A stretch of 32,376 nt of DNA from the NCBI GenBank assembly GCA_903881585.1, contig CAIRTW010000008.1, positions 1-32,376 on the forward strand, in the 5' to 3' direction. Source of the DNA: an uncultured Bacteroidota bacterium. GTDB lineage: Bacteria > Bacteroidota > Bacteroidia > Chitinophagales > Chitinophagaceae. A program made the translations under genes and the position numbers. A model generated the notes under the pieces. That model did no database searches. It had not been told where the DNA came from and worked only from the letters and a program-made list of their open reading frames with translations. Shown in pieces: positions 9,572-20,076 of the stretch; within the stretch, counting starts at the first letter, position 1; each line of letters opens with the position of its first letter.

Positions 9572-9658
9572 ATGCTTGTAACGACTGTATTAATAACCGG
9601 AACGCTGATCAGCTTTTGGCTGCTGTATAAGGCCATCGACTGGTTTGAGAAAATATAA
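9572..9658 (+). CDS. 28-aa single-TM microprotein (not in ORF track)
   Basis: ATG...TAA reading MLVTTVLITGTLISFWLLYKAIDWFEKI; ends 5 nt before the ATG of the next gene. Confidence 0.6.
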   Translation: MLVTTVLITGTLISFWLLYKAIDWFEKI

Positions 9659-9663
9659 ATGAT

Positions 9664-10224
9664 ATGAAAAGGAAAATATTAATGGTAGCACTGCTTGCAA
9701 TTTCTCTCAATGCTTATGCAAAGAGCGAAAGCGGCATCTATATGAATGTGGCCGATTTTAAGAATAGCAAACTGACTTACGACATCAGTTGTACCAACGG
9801 AGATAAAATTCATGTGCATGATTTCTTCTGGAACATGAGCACAATTAGAGTTGTGGACGATGGTAAAAAGTGCACCCTGAAAAAAAGCGATCTGTATGGC
9901 TACAGGGATTGTAACAATGATGTTTACCGGTTTTACAACAACATGGAATACCGTATTGCGGAGACCGGCAACATATACATCTATGTGCAGAAAGAAAGCA
10001 CCGCTCAAAACAAGAATAATAAGGTGATCGATGTTTACTATTTCAGCGCAACACCAGATGGTGACATACTGCCGCTGACAATAAGGAACCTTAAAAAGGC
10101 CTACAAGGATAATGACCGGTTTCTGGATATGCTCGACAAATTTTTTGGTGGCGGAGATGTACGGGCCTATGATGATCAGCATAAAACTTTTAAGGTGAAT
10201 TATCTTTTTTCAAAGACGCTGTAA
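9664..10224 (+). CDS. hypothetical secreted protein in the kdp cluster
   Basis: Signal peptide MKRKILMVALLAISLNAYA, 186 aa, same strand with tight spacing. Confidence 0.75.
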   Translation: MKRKILMVALLAISLNAYAKSESGIYMNVADFKNSKLTYDISCTNGDKIHVHDFFWNMSTIRVVDDGKKCTLKKSDLYGYRDCNNDVYRFYNNMEYRIAETGNIYIYVQKESTAQNKNNKVIDVYYFSATPDGDILPLTIRNLKKAYKDNDRFLDMLDKFFGGGDVRAYDDQHKTFKVNYLFSKTL

Positions 10225-10250
10225 CAGGAAGCAAATTTAAAAACACTTGT

Positions 10251-10328
10251 ATGGTAGCATTGTTCGTGATAGCCGTAATGACCTTTGTTTATATGGTCTA
10301 TGTATTAGTTAAGCCGGAGAAATTTTAA
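10251..10328 (+). CDS. kdpF: KdpF-like potassium-transporting ATPase small subunit (not in ORF track)
   Basis: ATG...TAA reading MVALFVIAVMTFVYMVYVLVKPEKF; a single-TM peptide ending in a KdpF-like (Y)xLxKPExF motif, immediately upstream of kdpA. Confidence 0.85.
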   Translation: MVALFVIAVMTFVYMVYVLVKPEKF

Positions 10329-10348
10329 GTAAGTATCAATCGATTTTT

Positions 10349-12088
10349 ATGAATAGTCAAATTCTCGGGGTTGTAGTGATGTTTGTGGCAACCTTGCTGC
10401 TGGCGGTGCCGCTGGGGCGCTACATTGCCAAGGTTTATGCCGGCGAAAGGGTCTGGACGGACATTATTTTTAATCCTATTGAAAAATTGTTTTTCAAAGT
10501 GTCACGTGTCGATGTGACAAAGGAAATGAGCTGGAAACAGTGCCTGGTGGCCATGCTGACCATTAACGTCGTTTGGTTTTTCTGGGCCATGTTTTGCCTG
10601 CTCAATCAAAGCTGGCTACCCATGAACCCGGATCATAACCCGAATATGACGCCGGACCTGGCATGGAATACGGCGATCTCCTTTCTTGTGAACTGCAACC
10701 TGCAGCAATACAGCGGGGAGACCGGGGTATCTTACTTTTCGCAGGTATATGGCCTTATGTTCCTACAGTTTGCATCTGCAGGCACGGGTATGGCGGCCGC
10801 TGCTGTGGTTTTCAACGCGCTAAAGGACAGGACCACAGAAAACCTGGGCAACTTCTACAATTATTTTTTAAAGAGCTGCACACGTATTCTTTTGCCTGCC
10901 TGCCTACTTATTGCGTCCATTCATGTGTTTGAGGGTACACCAATGACCTTTAAGGGTATAGATACCCTGACTTCGCTGCAGGGGGATACGATGCATGTAA
11001 GCCGTGGTCCGGTGGCAGCGTTTGTAGCCATAAAGCATGTGGGCACAAATGGCGGCGGTTTCTTCGGTGCGAATTCAGCTCATCCGTTTGAGAATCCAAA
11101 TTACTTGTCCAACATCGTGCAGATGATCGCACAGATACTGATACCATTTGCGATGGTTTTTGCATTCGGGTTTTACTGCAATAAAAAGAGGCTCGCCTGG
11201 GTATTCTGGGGCGTGATGACGGTTGGTTTCCTGATCCTTGTGGTGCCTGCAATAAGTGCAGAAGTTCATGGCAACCCTTACATAGCAAAGATGGGCATCT
11301 CGCAACAGGGAGGAAATATGGAAGGAAAGGAAGTTCGGTTTGGTTCTGTTGCATCGGCGTTCTGGTGCATCGCCACGACTGTCATATCCACGGGATCTGT
11401 AAATAGTATGCACGACAGTTTTATGGCGGTATCGGGTATGAATATGCTGTTGGGCATGATGATCAATTCGTTCTATGGAGGTGTGGGTGTGGGGTTCTTA
11501 AACTTCTTTATCTATGTGATACTTGCTGTGTTCATTGGTGGTTTGATGGTAGGTCGTACGCCGGAGTTTGCCGGCAAAAAGGTAGAGGCGCGGGAAATGA
11601 AAATTGCCATGATAATCGCGCTGTTTCATCCCTTCCTGATATTGGTTGGAACCGCCGTCGCCAGTTATCTCACCGCGCATGATACCAATATGGGCTGGTG
11701 GTTTGCAGATGCAGCCGGAAAGCACAATGCAAGCGGGTGGCTGAACAACCCATCTTATCATGGCTTTAGCGAAATGCTCTATCAATACACTTCTTCTTCG
11801 GCCAATAATGGCAGTGGATTTGAAGGGCTGGCGGATAATAACCCGTTCTGGAATATTACCACGGGGGTTGTGCTTTTGTTTTCAAGGTTCCTGCCAATAA
11901 TAGGGCCGGTGGCTATTGCCGGCCTGATGGCCAAGAAGAAATTTATACCTGCGGGTAGTGGTACGCTGAAGACAGATACCGGCACATTTGGACTGCTTGT
12001 ATTTGCGGTGAAAGTGATCATAGCAGCGCTCGCGTTTTTCCCCGCACTGGCTTTGGGGCCGATAGCGGAATGGATGAAGATGCCTTAA
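10349..12088 (+). CDS. kdpA: potassium-transporting ATPase subunit A
   Basis: Multi-TM protein with [39 protein letters not shown] and [16 protein letters not shown], typical of KdpA. Confidence 0.98.
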   Translation: MNSQILGVVVMFVATLLLAVPLGRYIAKVYAGERVWTDIIFNPIEKLFFKVSRVDVTKEMSWKQCLVAMLTINVVWFFWAMFCLLNQSWLPMNPDHNPNMTPDLAWNTAISFLVNCNLQQYSGETGVSYFSQVYGLMFLQFASAGTGMAAAAVVFNALKDRTTENLGNFYNYFLKSCTRILLPACLLIASIHVFEGTPMTFKGIDTLTSLQGDTMHVSRGPVAAFVAIKHVGTNGGGFFGANSAHPFENPNYLSNIVQMIAQILIPFAMVFAFGFYCNKKRLAWVFWGVMTVGFLILVVPAISAEVHGNPYIAKMGISQQGGNMEGKEVRFGSVASAFWCIATTVISTGSVNSMHDSFMAVSGMNMLLGMMINSFYGGVGVGFLNFFIYVILAVFIGGLMVGRTPEFAGKKVEAREMKIAMIIALFHPFLILVGTAVASYLTAHDTNMGWWFADAAGKHNASGWLNNPSYHGFSEMLYQYTSSSANNGSGFEGLADNNPFWNITTGVVLLFSRFLPIIGPVAIAGLMAKKKFIPAGSGTLKTDTGTFGLLVFAVKVIIAALAFFPALALGPIAEWMKMP

Positions 12089-12113
12089 ACTGAAAACGGC
12101 TAAAATATTTAAA

Positions 12114-14156
12114 ATGAAAAGTAATCGTAAAGACGGGCTGTTTAAGAAGGACCTAGTGATGGAGGCCGTTAAACAGTCATTTGTAAAACTCAATCCTAAA
12201 TACCAGTTCCGTAACCCGGTGATGTTCACCGTGGAGATTGGAACCGTGGTGATGATGTTCGTGTGCGCGTGGATCCTGTCCGGTGAAACCAGCCAGGGGT
12301 CGTTTGCTTACAACCTGATCATTTTCCTGATCCTGCTGGTCACTTTGCTGTTTGCCAATTTTGCAGAGGCGCTGGCAGAAGCGCGTGGCAAAGCACAGGC
12401 TGCCTCACTGAGAAAGACCAGGCAGGATACGCCTGCTAAGAAAATTCAACTCATTGGAGAGATATTCATGAACGAGGTACATGTTGTTCCATCTTCGCAA
12501 CTGGTAAAGGGTGACTACTTTTATTGTGAAGCAGGCGATATCATACCTACAGATGGAGAGATCATAGAAGGCATTGCTACAATTGATGAGTCGGCTATTA
12601 CCGGTGAGTCTGCGCCAGTGATCCGCGAATCGGGCGGTGATAAATCATCGGTGACTGGCGGTACCAAGGTGCTGTCTGACAAGATAAAGGTGAAGGTGAC
12701 CACAGAACCCGGTGAGAGTTTCCTGGATAAAATGATCGCCCTTGTGGAAGGTGCATCAAGGCAGAAGACGCCTAATGAGATAGCGCTGACGATACTGCTT
12801 GCAGGTTTTACGTTGGTGTTCATTATTGTGTGTGTGACGCTGCAACCATTTGCCGCGTATGCAAAGACACCGATACCTATTTCGGCATATATTTCGTTGT
12901 TCGTTTGCCTGATACCTACAACAATCGGGGGGCTTCTGTCGGCGATAGGTATATCCGGTATGGACAGGGCGCTGCGCGCGAATGTTATAGCAAAATCGGG
13001 TAAGGCTGTTGAGACCGCCGGGGACCTGGACGTGCTGCTGCTGGATAAGACAGGTACTATAACCATAGGCAATCGTAAAGCGACTCATTTTTATGCTGCC
13101 AAAGGAATAGACGACACTCACTTTATTAAGTGCGCTGTTTTGAGCTCTATGGCAGACGACACGCCGGAAGGTAAATCCATCATTGAGCTTTCGGCACTCA
13201 ATCCTAAAAATTTCCAGGTCGATCAGCCTAAGTACATAAAATTCTCAGCCGAGACCCGTAGCAGCGGAATTGACTTTGGCAATACCAAGATCCGTAAGGG
13301 TGCATACGATTCGATAAAGACGATGGTGGAGAAAGGAGGAAACATTTTCCCGCAGGGCACTGCAGATGATGTGAACAAAATATCATCGAATGGAGGGACG
13401 CCATTGGTAGTTATTGAGAACAATATGGTGCTGGGCGTGATAGAGCTACAGGACATCATTAAGACGGGAATATTCGAGCGTTTCGAGCGGCTCCGGAAAA
13501 TGGGGGTGAAGACAGTGATGGTGACCGGGGATAATCCGCTTACCGCAAAATATATTGCGGAGAAAGCAGGTGTGGACGACTTCATTGCAGAGGCGAAGCC
13601 GGAAGATAAAATGAGCTATATCCGCAGGGAGCAAGCTACAGGCAAGCTGGTTGCTATGATGGGTGATGGCACCAACGATGCACCGGCTCTGGCTCAGGCA
13701 GACGTAGGGGTGGCCATGAACAGCGGGACTGCGGCTGCCAAGGAGGCCGGAAATATGGTGGACCTGGACAATGACCCTACCAAGCTGATAGAAATAGTGG
13801 AGATAGGGAAGCAACTGCTGATGACGCGAGGCACGCTGACAACGTTTTCCATAGCTAATGATGTAGCCAAGTATTTTGCGATCGTACCGGCATTATTCAT
13901 TGCGTCTATCCCTGCATTGCAGCGGATAAATATAATGAGCCTGCACAGCCCGGCGAGCGCTATTCTGTCTGCGATCATTTTCAATGCCATTATCATTCCG
14001 TTGCTGATACCGCTGGCATTGAAGGGTGTGGCTTATAAGCCGATAGGGGCAAGTGCATTGCTAAGAAGAAACCTGCTGGTGTATGGCGTTGGTGGTGTGC
14101 TGGTTCCTTTCATTGGGATCAAGTTAATTGATATGGCTGTGACATTATTTATGTAG
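12114..14156 (+). CDS. kdpB: potassium-transporting ATPase subunit B (P-type ATPase)
   Basis: DKTGTIT phosphorylation motif, [45 protein letters not shown]. Confidence 0.98.
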   Translation: MKSNRKDGLFKKDLVMEAVKQSFVKLNPKYQFRNPVMFTVEIGTVVMMFVCAWILSGETSQGSFAYNLIIFLILLVTLLFANFAEALAEARGKAQAASLRKTRQDTPAKKIQLIGEIFMNEVHVVPSSQLVKGDYFYCEAGDIIPTDGEIIEGIATIDESAITGESAPVIRESGGDKSSVTGGTKVLSDKIKVKVTTEPGESFLDKMIALVEGASRQKTPNEIALTILLAGFTLVFIIVCVTLQPFAAYAKTPIPISAYISLFVCLIPTTIGGLLSAIGISGMDRALRANVIAKSGKAVETAGDLDVLLLDKTGTITIGNRKATHFYAAKGIDDTHFIKCAVLSSMADDTPEGKSIIELSALNPKNFQVDQPKYIKFSAETRSSGIDFGNTKIRKGAYDSIKTMVEKGGNIFPQGTADDVNKISSNGGTPLVVIENNMVLGVIELQDIIKTGIFERFERLRKMGVKTVMVTGDNPLTAKYIAEKAGVDDFIAEAKPEDKMSYIRREQATGKLVAMMGDGTNDAPALAQADVGVAMNSGTAAAKEAGNMVDLDNDPTKLIEIVEIGKQLLMTRGTLTTFSIANDVAKYFAIVPALFIASIPALQRINIMSLHSPASAILSAIIFNAIIIPLLIPLALKGVAYKPIGASALLRRNLLVYGVGGVLVPFIGIKLIDMAVTLFM

Positions 14157-14180
14157 TGAAGAATTTGTAAACGAAATAAG

Positions 14181-14747
14181 ATGAAAAAGGAAATAATTCC
14201 ATCGTTAATACTGACTATAGTGTGCATCCTGTTCTTTTCAGGCGTGTATCCGTTGCTGATATGGGGAATAGCCCAGTTTGCACCAAACAAAGGAGCGGGA
14301 TTTACGGTAAAGGATGCAAAGGGCAAATACTATTATGAGAACATTGGGCAAAAGTTTTCTGATGATAAATACTTCTGGTCGCGCCCATCGGCTGTAAACT
14401 ATAATGCAGCGGGATCTGGTGGCAGCAATAAAGGGCCCGACAATCCCGACTACCTGTTAACCGTGCAATCGGCCATTGACTCATATATACTTCACAATCC
14501 CGGTATCATTAAGGCAGATATACCGTCTGATATGGTTACTGCAAGCGGCAGCGGCCTGGACCCCCACATCAGTGTGCAAGGCGCAGAAGTGCAGGTGGCG
14601 CGAATTGCAAAGGTTCGGGGGCTTGATAAAAACAAAGTGGAAGCGCTGGTAAAAGAACATATAGAAGGACCTATGTGGGGCATGGGGCCGGAGCGTGTGA
14701 ATGTTTTGAAACTGAATATTGATCTTGATAGATTGACTGCAAAATGA
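14181..14747 (+). CDS. kdpC: potassium-transporting ATPase subunit C
   Basis: N-terminal TM; YFWSRPSAVNYNAAGSGGSNKGPDN; SGSGLDPHIS; LNIDLDRL. Confidence 0.97.
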   Translation: MKKEIIPSLILTIVCILFFSGVYPLLIWGIAQFAPNKGAGFTVKDAKGKYYYENIGQKFSDDKYFWSRPSAVNYNAAGSGGSNKGPDNPDYLLTVQSAIDSYILHNPGIIKADIPSDMVTASGSGLDPHISVQGAEVQVARIAKVRGLDKNKVEALVKEHIEGPMWGMGPERVNVLKLNIDLDRLTAK

Positions 14748-15082
14748 CTAAAGAAGTAATATACCGTTCCATATTTTTTTTCGTGCTTGCCGGTCTGTTT
14801 GAGATAGGCGGTGGGTACATGGTGTGGAAAGCGATTAAAGGGAATCAGCCATTGTGGGTAGGCATTTTGGGCGGCACATTCCTGGCCATTTATGGCATGA
14901 TAGCCACCTTCCAGCCTGCAGGCTTTGGGCGCACATACGCAGCATACGGAGGCGTTTTTGTACTGATGTCGTTGCTGTGGGGATGGGGTATGGAAAAAGT
15001 GAAACCTGATCATTATGATGTCATTGGAGCCGTAATCATAGCAATTGGAACGGCTGTGATTTTTTACGCGCCTCGCAAGTAA
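14744..15082 (+). CDS. YnfA/UPF0060 family small multi-TM protein
   Basis: LAGLFEIGGGYMVWKAIK and GFGRTYAAYGGVFVLMSLLWGW; start overlaps the kdpC stop (ATGA). Confidence 0.88.
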   Translation: MTKEVIYRSIFFFVLAGLFEIGGGYMVWKAIKGNQPLWVGILGGTFLAIYGMIATFQPAGFGRTYAAYGGVFVLMSLLWGWGMEKVKPDHYDVIGAVIIAIGTAVIFYAPRK

Positions 15083-15174
15083 CATTCAAGAACGGATTTT
15101 TAATAACCGAGATAAAAGCAAAAAAGTTTAAAAGAAGGAAAATCAATTTGAACACACTTTTAAAAAACAAACCA

Positions 15175-16587
15175 ATGAAGAGAACAAAAATGGCGTTTCT
15201 GGCGGTAGCGGCCTTTATGCTTACACAAAAAGCTAATGCACAAGCAACAAATCCCAGTGACGGGACACAAGGCACAAGCACAGAAGCTTCTGCGGAAAAA
15301 GTTACCTGGGATGGGTTCGATATGTCCTGGGAAAATGGCAGCGACCGCAGGGATTCATCGGTCTTCCACATCCCTTATTTCACGCCCAGCATTATGGTTG
15401 ATTGCAATGCCACCCATTCGTTTAATAATCCGATAGACCATACGGTGGTGGGCTCAACAGCGATATCCCGTAATGATGAGATGACGATCTCGGCAGTAAA
15501 TCTGGGAGGCGACTTTACTTTTGGTAACGCACGCGGCCGGATCATGACACAGTTCGGAGACCGGGCAATAGTCGTTCCCAGAAATGACCTCAGCCCTTAT
15601 CGCGGTCAGTATTCCCTTGCAGACGCTTACCGTTATCTTGACGAAGCTTATGCCGGGTATCATTTTAAGAATATTTTTTATGGTGGGATGAATGTGGACT
15701 TCGGTCTCTTCATGTCATACATCGGTCTTAATTCCTATTATCAGGAAGAAAACTGGGAATACCAGGCATCCTTTACTTCTGACAATACTCCCTGGTTTTT
15801 CAATGGCATTCGTATCCAGATGTTTCTGAGTAAAACACTAAAGGTGGAACCCTGGATCATCAACGGATGGCAGAGTTACGGCATGTTCAACCAGCTGCCG
15901 GGTCTTGGCTGTAACGTTACCTGGAGGCCGAATGAGAAATTGAAATTGCTGACCAACGATTATTATGGTACAGATGCCGCAGGACTTATCGGCAGGCATC
16001 GTTTTCATTCTGACAATAGCTTCTTATACCGCTACTTTAATAACCGCCAATCAAAGGGGCTGAGCAGGTCGGCACTATCTGCCACCGTGGACTTCGGGTA
16101 TGAAAAAGGTGATGGCGTAAACGGATTCAATAACAGTGACCCGGTAAATAACCCAGCACAGTATTTTGTGAACTGGATGGTGTATAACAAAATGTGGTTT
16201 TGTAAAAATCATTTAGGCTGGTACATTGGTGGTGGCTGGATGACAAATCCCGGGCGTTACCTGGTTCTTGCACCAACAGGTGATGCAAGCCCATTCCCAA
16301 ATCAGTATAACCCAACACAGCCCGCAGGTACGCATCCATTTACCGAAAACCCGGGCGACCAGTTTACCGGGTGGGACTGCTCTACCGGACTTAGCTGGAC
16401 GCCAAACCAAAGTATTGAATTTAAGCTGGAGTGGGTACACCGTGAGGCAAGCGTAAACTACTTTGCTGGTCCGGGTGGCGTGACATCGCCAACGGGATAT
16501 ACTTATAGTCCATTGCCCGGTACCTGGGCTCCAGACCTTGTAAAATCAGAAAACCGGGTCATTGCAGCTTTTCTTTTCCGCTTGTAA
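15175..16587 (+). CDS. outer-membrane beta-barrel porin (BBP2/OmpL-like), copy 1
   Basis: MKRTKMAFLAVAAFMLTQKANAQ signal peptide, alternating aromatic beta strands, C-terminal VIAAFLFRL. Start corrected to the ATG at 15175. Confidence 0.85.
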   Translation: MKRTKMAFLAVAAFMLTQKANAQATNPSDGTQGTSTEASAEKVTWDGFDMSWENGSDRRDSSVFHIPYFTPSIMVDCNATHSFNNPIDHTVVGSTAISRNDEMTISAVNLGGDFTFGNARGRIMTQFGDRAIVVPRNDLSPYRGQYSLADAYRYLDEAYAGYHFKNIFYGGMNVDFGLFMSYIGLNSYYQEENWEYQASFTSDNTPWFFNGIRIQMFLSKTLKVEPWIINGWQSYGMFNQLPGLGCNVTWRPNEKLKLLTNDYYGTDAAGLIGRHRFHSDNSFLYRYFNNRQSKGLSRSALSATVDFGYEKGDGVNGFNNSDPVNNPAQYFVNWMVYNKMWFCKNHLGWYIGGGWMTNPGRYLVLAPTGDASPFPNQYNPTQPAGTHPFTENPGDQFTGWDCSTGLSWTPNQSIEFKLEWVHREASVNYFAGPGGVTSPTGYTYSPLPGTWAPDLVKSENRVIAAFLFRL

Positions 16588-16630
16588 TTTAGTGTCAAAA
16601 AATAGCTGATACAGTGTGTTTAAATAGAAG

Positions 16631-16660
16631 GTGGCGTAGCCTGGTGGGCTCGCCACTTTT
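16631..16660 (+). terminator. rho-independent terminator between porin copies
   Basis: GTGGCG-t-AGCC-TGGTG-GGCT-CGCCAC followed by TTTT. Confidence 0.75.
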
Positions 16661-16738
16661 CTGTTGTCCAAACCCGGCTGCTATAATAATTACAGTTTTA
16701 TTGTTACATTTAAAACGCACTTTTAAAAAAACAATAAA

Positions 16739-18142
16739 ATGAAGAGACCAAAAATGGTACTATTGGCGGTTGCCGCTTTTATGTTTTCCCAACAAACCAA
16801 TGCCCAGTCAATAGATCCCAGCGATGGAACCCAGGCCCCGGCAGCCCGGGAGCCAGTGAGCAGGATCCCATGGGATGGATTTGATCAGACATGGATCAAT
16901 GGCAATGACAGAAGGGATTCGTCGGTATTCCACATACCTTATTTCACCCCAAGTATAATGGTCGATAACAACATCACGCATTCTTTTAATAATCCTATTG
17001 ATCATACAGTAGTCGGATCAACGGCACTTTCCCGCAATGATGAAATGGTGATCTCTGCGATCAATTTAGGCGGAGATTTCACATACGGTAACGCTCATGC
17101 GCGGATCATGACCCAGTTCGGCGCCCGCTCGCAGGTGGTGCCGCGTAACGATCTCAGTGTTTATCGGGGCCAGTACAATCTCGATGATGCCTACCGTTAC
17201 CTCAATGAAGCCTACGCCGGCTACCATTTCGATGTGATGTACGGTATTAATGTGGACTTCGGTTTGTTCATGTCCTACATCGGTCTCAACTCCTACTACC
17301 AGGAAGAAAACTGGGAATACCAGGCATCCTTTACTTCCGATAATACTCCATGGTTTTTTAATGGCATCAGAATACAGATATTTCCAAGCAAATACCTGAA
17401 AATAGAGCCGTGGATAATAAACGGCTGGCAGAGTTATGGTTCGTTCAATGCACTGCCGGGTGTGGGCTGTAACGTTACTTATATGCCGAAGGAATATTTT
17501 AAAATACTTACCAATGATTATTGGGGCACTGATGCGGCAGGCCTCGTGGGCAGGCACCGGTTCCACTCGGATAACAGTATGTCGCTAAGGTATTTTAACA
17601 ACAGGCAATCCAAGGGCCTCAGCCGGATGGCATTGAGCGCTACCGGAGATTTTGGTTTTGAACAGGGCGATGGTGTGAATGGTTTTACCAGTGACCCGGT
17701 AAAAGGGCCGGCACAATATTTTGCCAGCTTCATGGTGTATAACAAAATGTGGTTTTGTAAAAATCACTTAGGATGGTATATAGGTGGTGGCTGGATGACT
17801 AATCCCGGTCGTTATCTTGTCCTCGCTCCTACAGGAGATGCGAGCCCATTGCCGAACCCAAGCAACCCAACCCAAACAGCAGGAACGCATCCATTTTCCG
17901 AGAACCCAGGCGATCAGTTTACAGGATGGGACTGTTCTACCGGGTTTAGCTGGACTCCAAACCAGAGCATAGAATTTAAGTTGGAGTGGGTGCACCGTGA
18001 GGCTAGTGTAAACTACTTTGCGGGTCCGGGTGGCGTTACGTCGCCAAGCGGATATACCTATACTCCGTTAACTGGCGGCTGGGCACCTGATCTGGTGACA
18101 TCAGAAAACAGGATTGTTGCTGCTTTCCTTTTCCGTCTGTAG
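16739..18142 (+). CDS. outer-membrane beta-barrel porin (BBP2/OmpL-like), copy 2
   Basis: Co-linear with copy 1 over its whole length, including the ATG context, signal peptide and C-terminal VAAFLFRL. Confidence 0.85.
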   Translation: MKRPKMVLLAVAAFMFSQQTNAQSIDPSDGTQAPAAREPVSRIPWDGFDQTWINGNDRRDSSVFHIPYFTPSIMVDNNITHSFNNPIDHTVVGSTALSRNDEMVISAINLGGDFTYGNAHARIMTQFGARSQVVPRNDLSVYRGQYNLDDAYRYLNEAYAGYHFDVMYGINVDFGLFMSYIGLNSYYQEENWEYQASFTSDNTPWFFNGIRIQIFPSKYLKIEPWIINGWQSYGSFNALPGVGCNVTYMPKEYFKILTNDYWGTDAAGLVGRHRFHSDNSMSLRYFNNRQSKGLSRMALSATGDFGFEQGDGVNGFTSDPVKGPAQYFASFMVYNKMWFCKNHLGWYIGGGWMTNPGRYLVLAPTGDASPLPNPSNPTQTAGTHPFSENPGDQFTGWDCSTGFSWTPNQSIEFKLEWVHREASVNYFAGPGGVTSPSGYTYTPLTGGWAPDLVTSENRIVAAFLFRL

Positions 18143-18164
18143 CGCGGTACAATAAAATTGTTTG

Positions 18165-18197
18165 AAAGAGTGGCATCGTAAGATTTGCCACTCTTTT
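18165..18197 (+). terminator. rho-independent terminator after porin 2
   Basis: AAAGAGTGGC (18165-18174) ... GCCACTCTTT (18187-18196) followed by T. Confidence 0.75.
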
Positions 18198-18253
18198 GTT
18201 TTTATACGCCCCATTGCTTGCTGATTGTGATCCGGTTGCCGCAAGTCGCCCTA

Positions 18254-18284
18254 TTTGAATTACAAAATAATAGCAATAAGTTTG
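18254..18284 (+). promoter_or_regulatory. Bacteroidota-type housekeeping promoter (-33 TTTG / -7 TAnnTTTG)
   Basis: TTTG (18254-18257), 19 nt spacer, TAAGTTTG (18277-18284), upstream of the third porin. Confidence 0.6.
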
Positions 18285-18306
18285 TTAGCAACAAAAACAC
18301 ACTCAT

Positions 18307-19401
18307 TTGTTATACACTCGTTTTGCTTACATCGCCATCTTTCTGCTGGCAGCCATTAACTGCTCCGGTCAGTCTAAAGATTCTACATCAGAATTTAAAC
18401 TGAGCGGCTATGCCGATGCATATTATGCCCGTTATTCGGATTCCGTGGGTAGGGGCAATTATCAAAAATTCGCAGCCGTTTCGCCAAGGAGCGCCGAGTT
18501 TGGATTGAATATCGTTCAGCTCACTGCGCAATACACCTCCACTCATATCAGGGCGGTTGCCACTTTGCAATATGGAGATATTCCGGCAAGCGCCTGGTCG
18601 CCGGTGTTCAATATGGTTCAGGAAGCAAATGTTGGTGTGAAGCTGGGGAAAAAAGTATGGCTGGACGCTGGTTTTTTTAAGACTCATATCGGCACAGAAG
18701 CATTATTGCCCAAAGACAACATCATTAGTTCGCTTTCGGTGATCACAGTATATGAGCCTTGGTTTCAGAGTGGCGTAAAGCTGACCTACATGCCCAACGA
18801 TAAGTTTCTTTTTTGTCTGCATGTACTCAATGGTTACAATATATTCGTTGATAACAACAGTAAAAAGTCCGTGGGCGTCTCTTTTACCTATACCATTAAT
18901 GACAAAGCCAATTTCGGTTACTATAATTTGATTGGTGATGAATTGCCCGACAGTATCAAGTCCTCGCATGTGCGGTTCCTGAACAATGTAGTTTTCAATT
19001 ACCAGGTAACCCCAAAATTAAAAGCGCTGGCTGGTTTTGACTATATAGGCCAGCAAAATTCAGGCATTGTTGATCCCAGGAAATTCGCCTCTATATACAG
19101 CGGCATCGTAACGCTTAGATACCAGGTATTGAAGCTGATGGGCGTTTATGGGAGATTTGAGATGTTCAATGACCAGGAAGGATTTCTCAGTGGTGTGATA
19201 ACTGATTTTAATAATAAGCAAACTGGATACAAACTGACGGGCGCGACCCTGGGACTTGAAATAAAGCCCACAGACAACTCGTACATCCGCCTGGAGGGGC
19301 GTGACCTGATGATGGATAATGCGCAAAAGATATTCTATACCAACGGTGTTTATACGAACATCAGGTATGAGGCTATGGTGAATGTCGGAATATGGTTTTA
19401 G
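18307..19401 (+). CDS. outer-membrane beta-barrel protein (porin-like), third barrel of the locus
   Basis: Signal-like FAYIAIFLLAAINCSGQ, FKLSGYADAYYARY, FFKTHIGTEALLPKDN, C-terminal NVGIWF. TTG start, no in-frame ATG near the N-terminus. Confidence 0.8.
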   Translation: MLYTRFAYIAIFLLAAINCSGQSKDSTSEFKLSGYADAYYARYSDSVGRGNYQKFAAVSPRSAEFGLNIVQLTAQYTSTHIRAVATLQYGDIPASAWSPVFNMVQEANVGVKLGKKVWLDAGFFKTHIGTEALLPKDNIISSLSVITVYEPWFQSGVKLTYMPNDKFLFCLHVLNGYNIFVDNNSKKSVGVSFTYTINDKANFGYYNLIGDELPDSIKSSHVRFLNNVVFNYQVTPKLKALAGFDYIGQQNSGIVDPRKFASIYSGIVTLRYQVLKLMGVYGRFEMFNDQEGFLSGVITDFNNKQTGYKLTGATLGLEIKPTDNSYIRLEGRDLMMDNAQKIFYTNGVYTNIRYEAMVNVGIWF

Positions 19402-19562
19402 TGATTTCCAACTGTCTTGACGTTATGTTTCCTTGCTTTCAGGATTCAATATGCGTTTTTATCAATATGATAATGGCGCTGTCGAAATGAGAATTTTTTT
19501 TCAAGAATAATGCCTGAAACCACGCCTGCGAATGCTGTCACACTTGCTGGGAGCGGATCTGC

Positions 19563-20015
19563 GTGTTCAAATCTAATGGGGTGAATTCGCGCATGATATT
19601 TGGTGTACCAGCATTGCACCAAATAAAAGCTGGAATGAAGCAACATGAAGGGCATCCCCCCGCCGCCGAGCCAATTAGCGGTCTCTCTGCTGTAAAGGAC
19701 ATTTTGACGAGTAAAATTTTCGTGTTCGAGGGAGCAACGTCGTACGTTTTTAATGCGGATGCGTTTGCTATAATGGAAGGAGATCTTAGCATGTTGATCA
19801 GGCGAAATTATATTTCGTGGAATGATGTGGGAAGCAAACATAAGTACTCATTATCTCAAAAGGGGCAGGATTTTATTTTCCGAACATTTCACAACGAATT
19901 TTGTCCGCATGAAAATGAATTTATTATCGCTATCATGCGGGCCGGTGAATCCTATGTCTTTTCCTTTCTATCTTTAACAGACAACAAAGAGTACCTGCGA
20001 TTAACATCAGACTAA
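19563..20015 (+). CDS. hypothetical protein
   Basis: 150-codon frame between the third porin and kdpD. Protein-like composition from about GLSAVKDIL onward; start uncertain and an antisense ORF overlaps. Confidence 0.45.
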   Translation: MFKSNGVNSRMIFGVPALHQIKAGMKQHEGHPPAAEPISGLSAVKDILTSKIFVFEGATSYVFNADAFAIMEGDLSMLIRRNYISWNDVGSKHKYSLSQKGQDFIFRTFHNEFCPHENEFIIAIMRAGESYVFSFLSLTDNKEYLRLTSD

Positions 20016-20076
20016 AAACGTTTTTTAACCTTCCAGTTCATAAGCAAATAACGGCGTGTAATGTAAACTGTATATA

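Noticed and set aside
12521-13072. 183-aa minus-strand ORF inside kdpB
   Set aside because: Antisense shadow of a confidently identified P-type ATPase; low-complexity Ser/Ile-rich translation.
18171-18191. TGGCATCGTAAGATTTGCCAC as a sigma-54 promoter for the third porin
   Set aside because: The GG-to-GC spacing is 3 bp too long, and the sequence is explained by a terminator stem.
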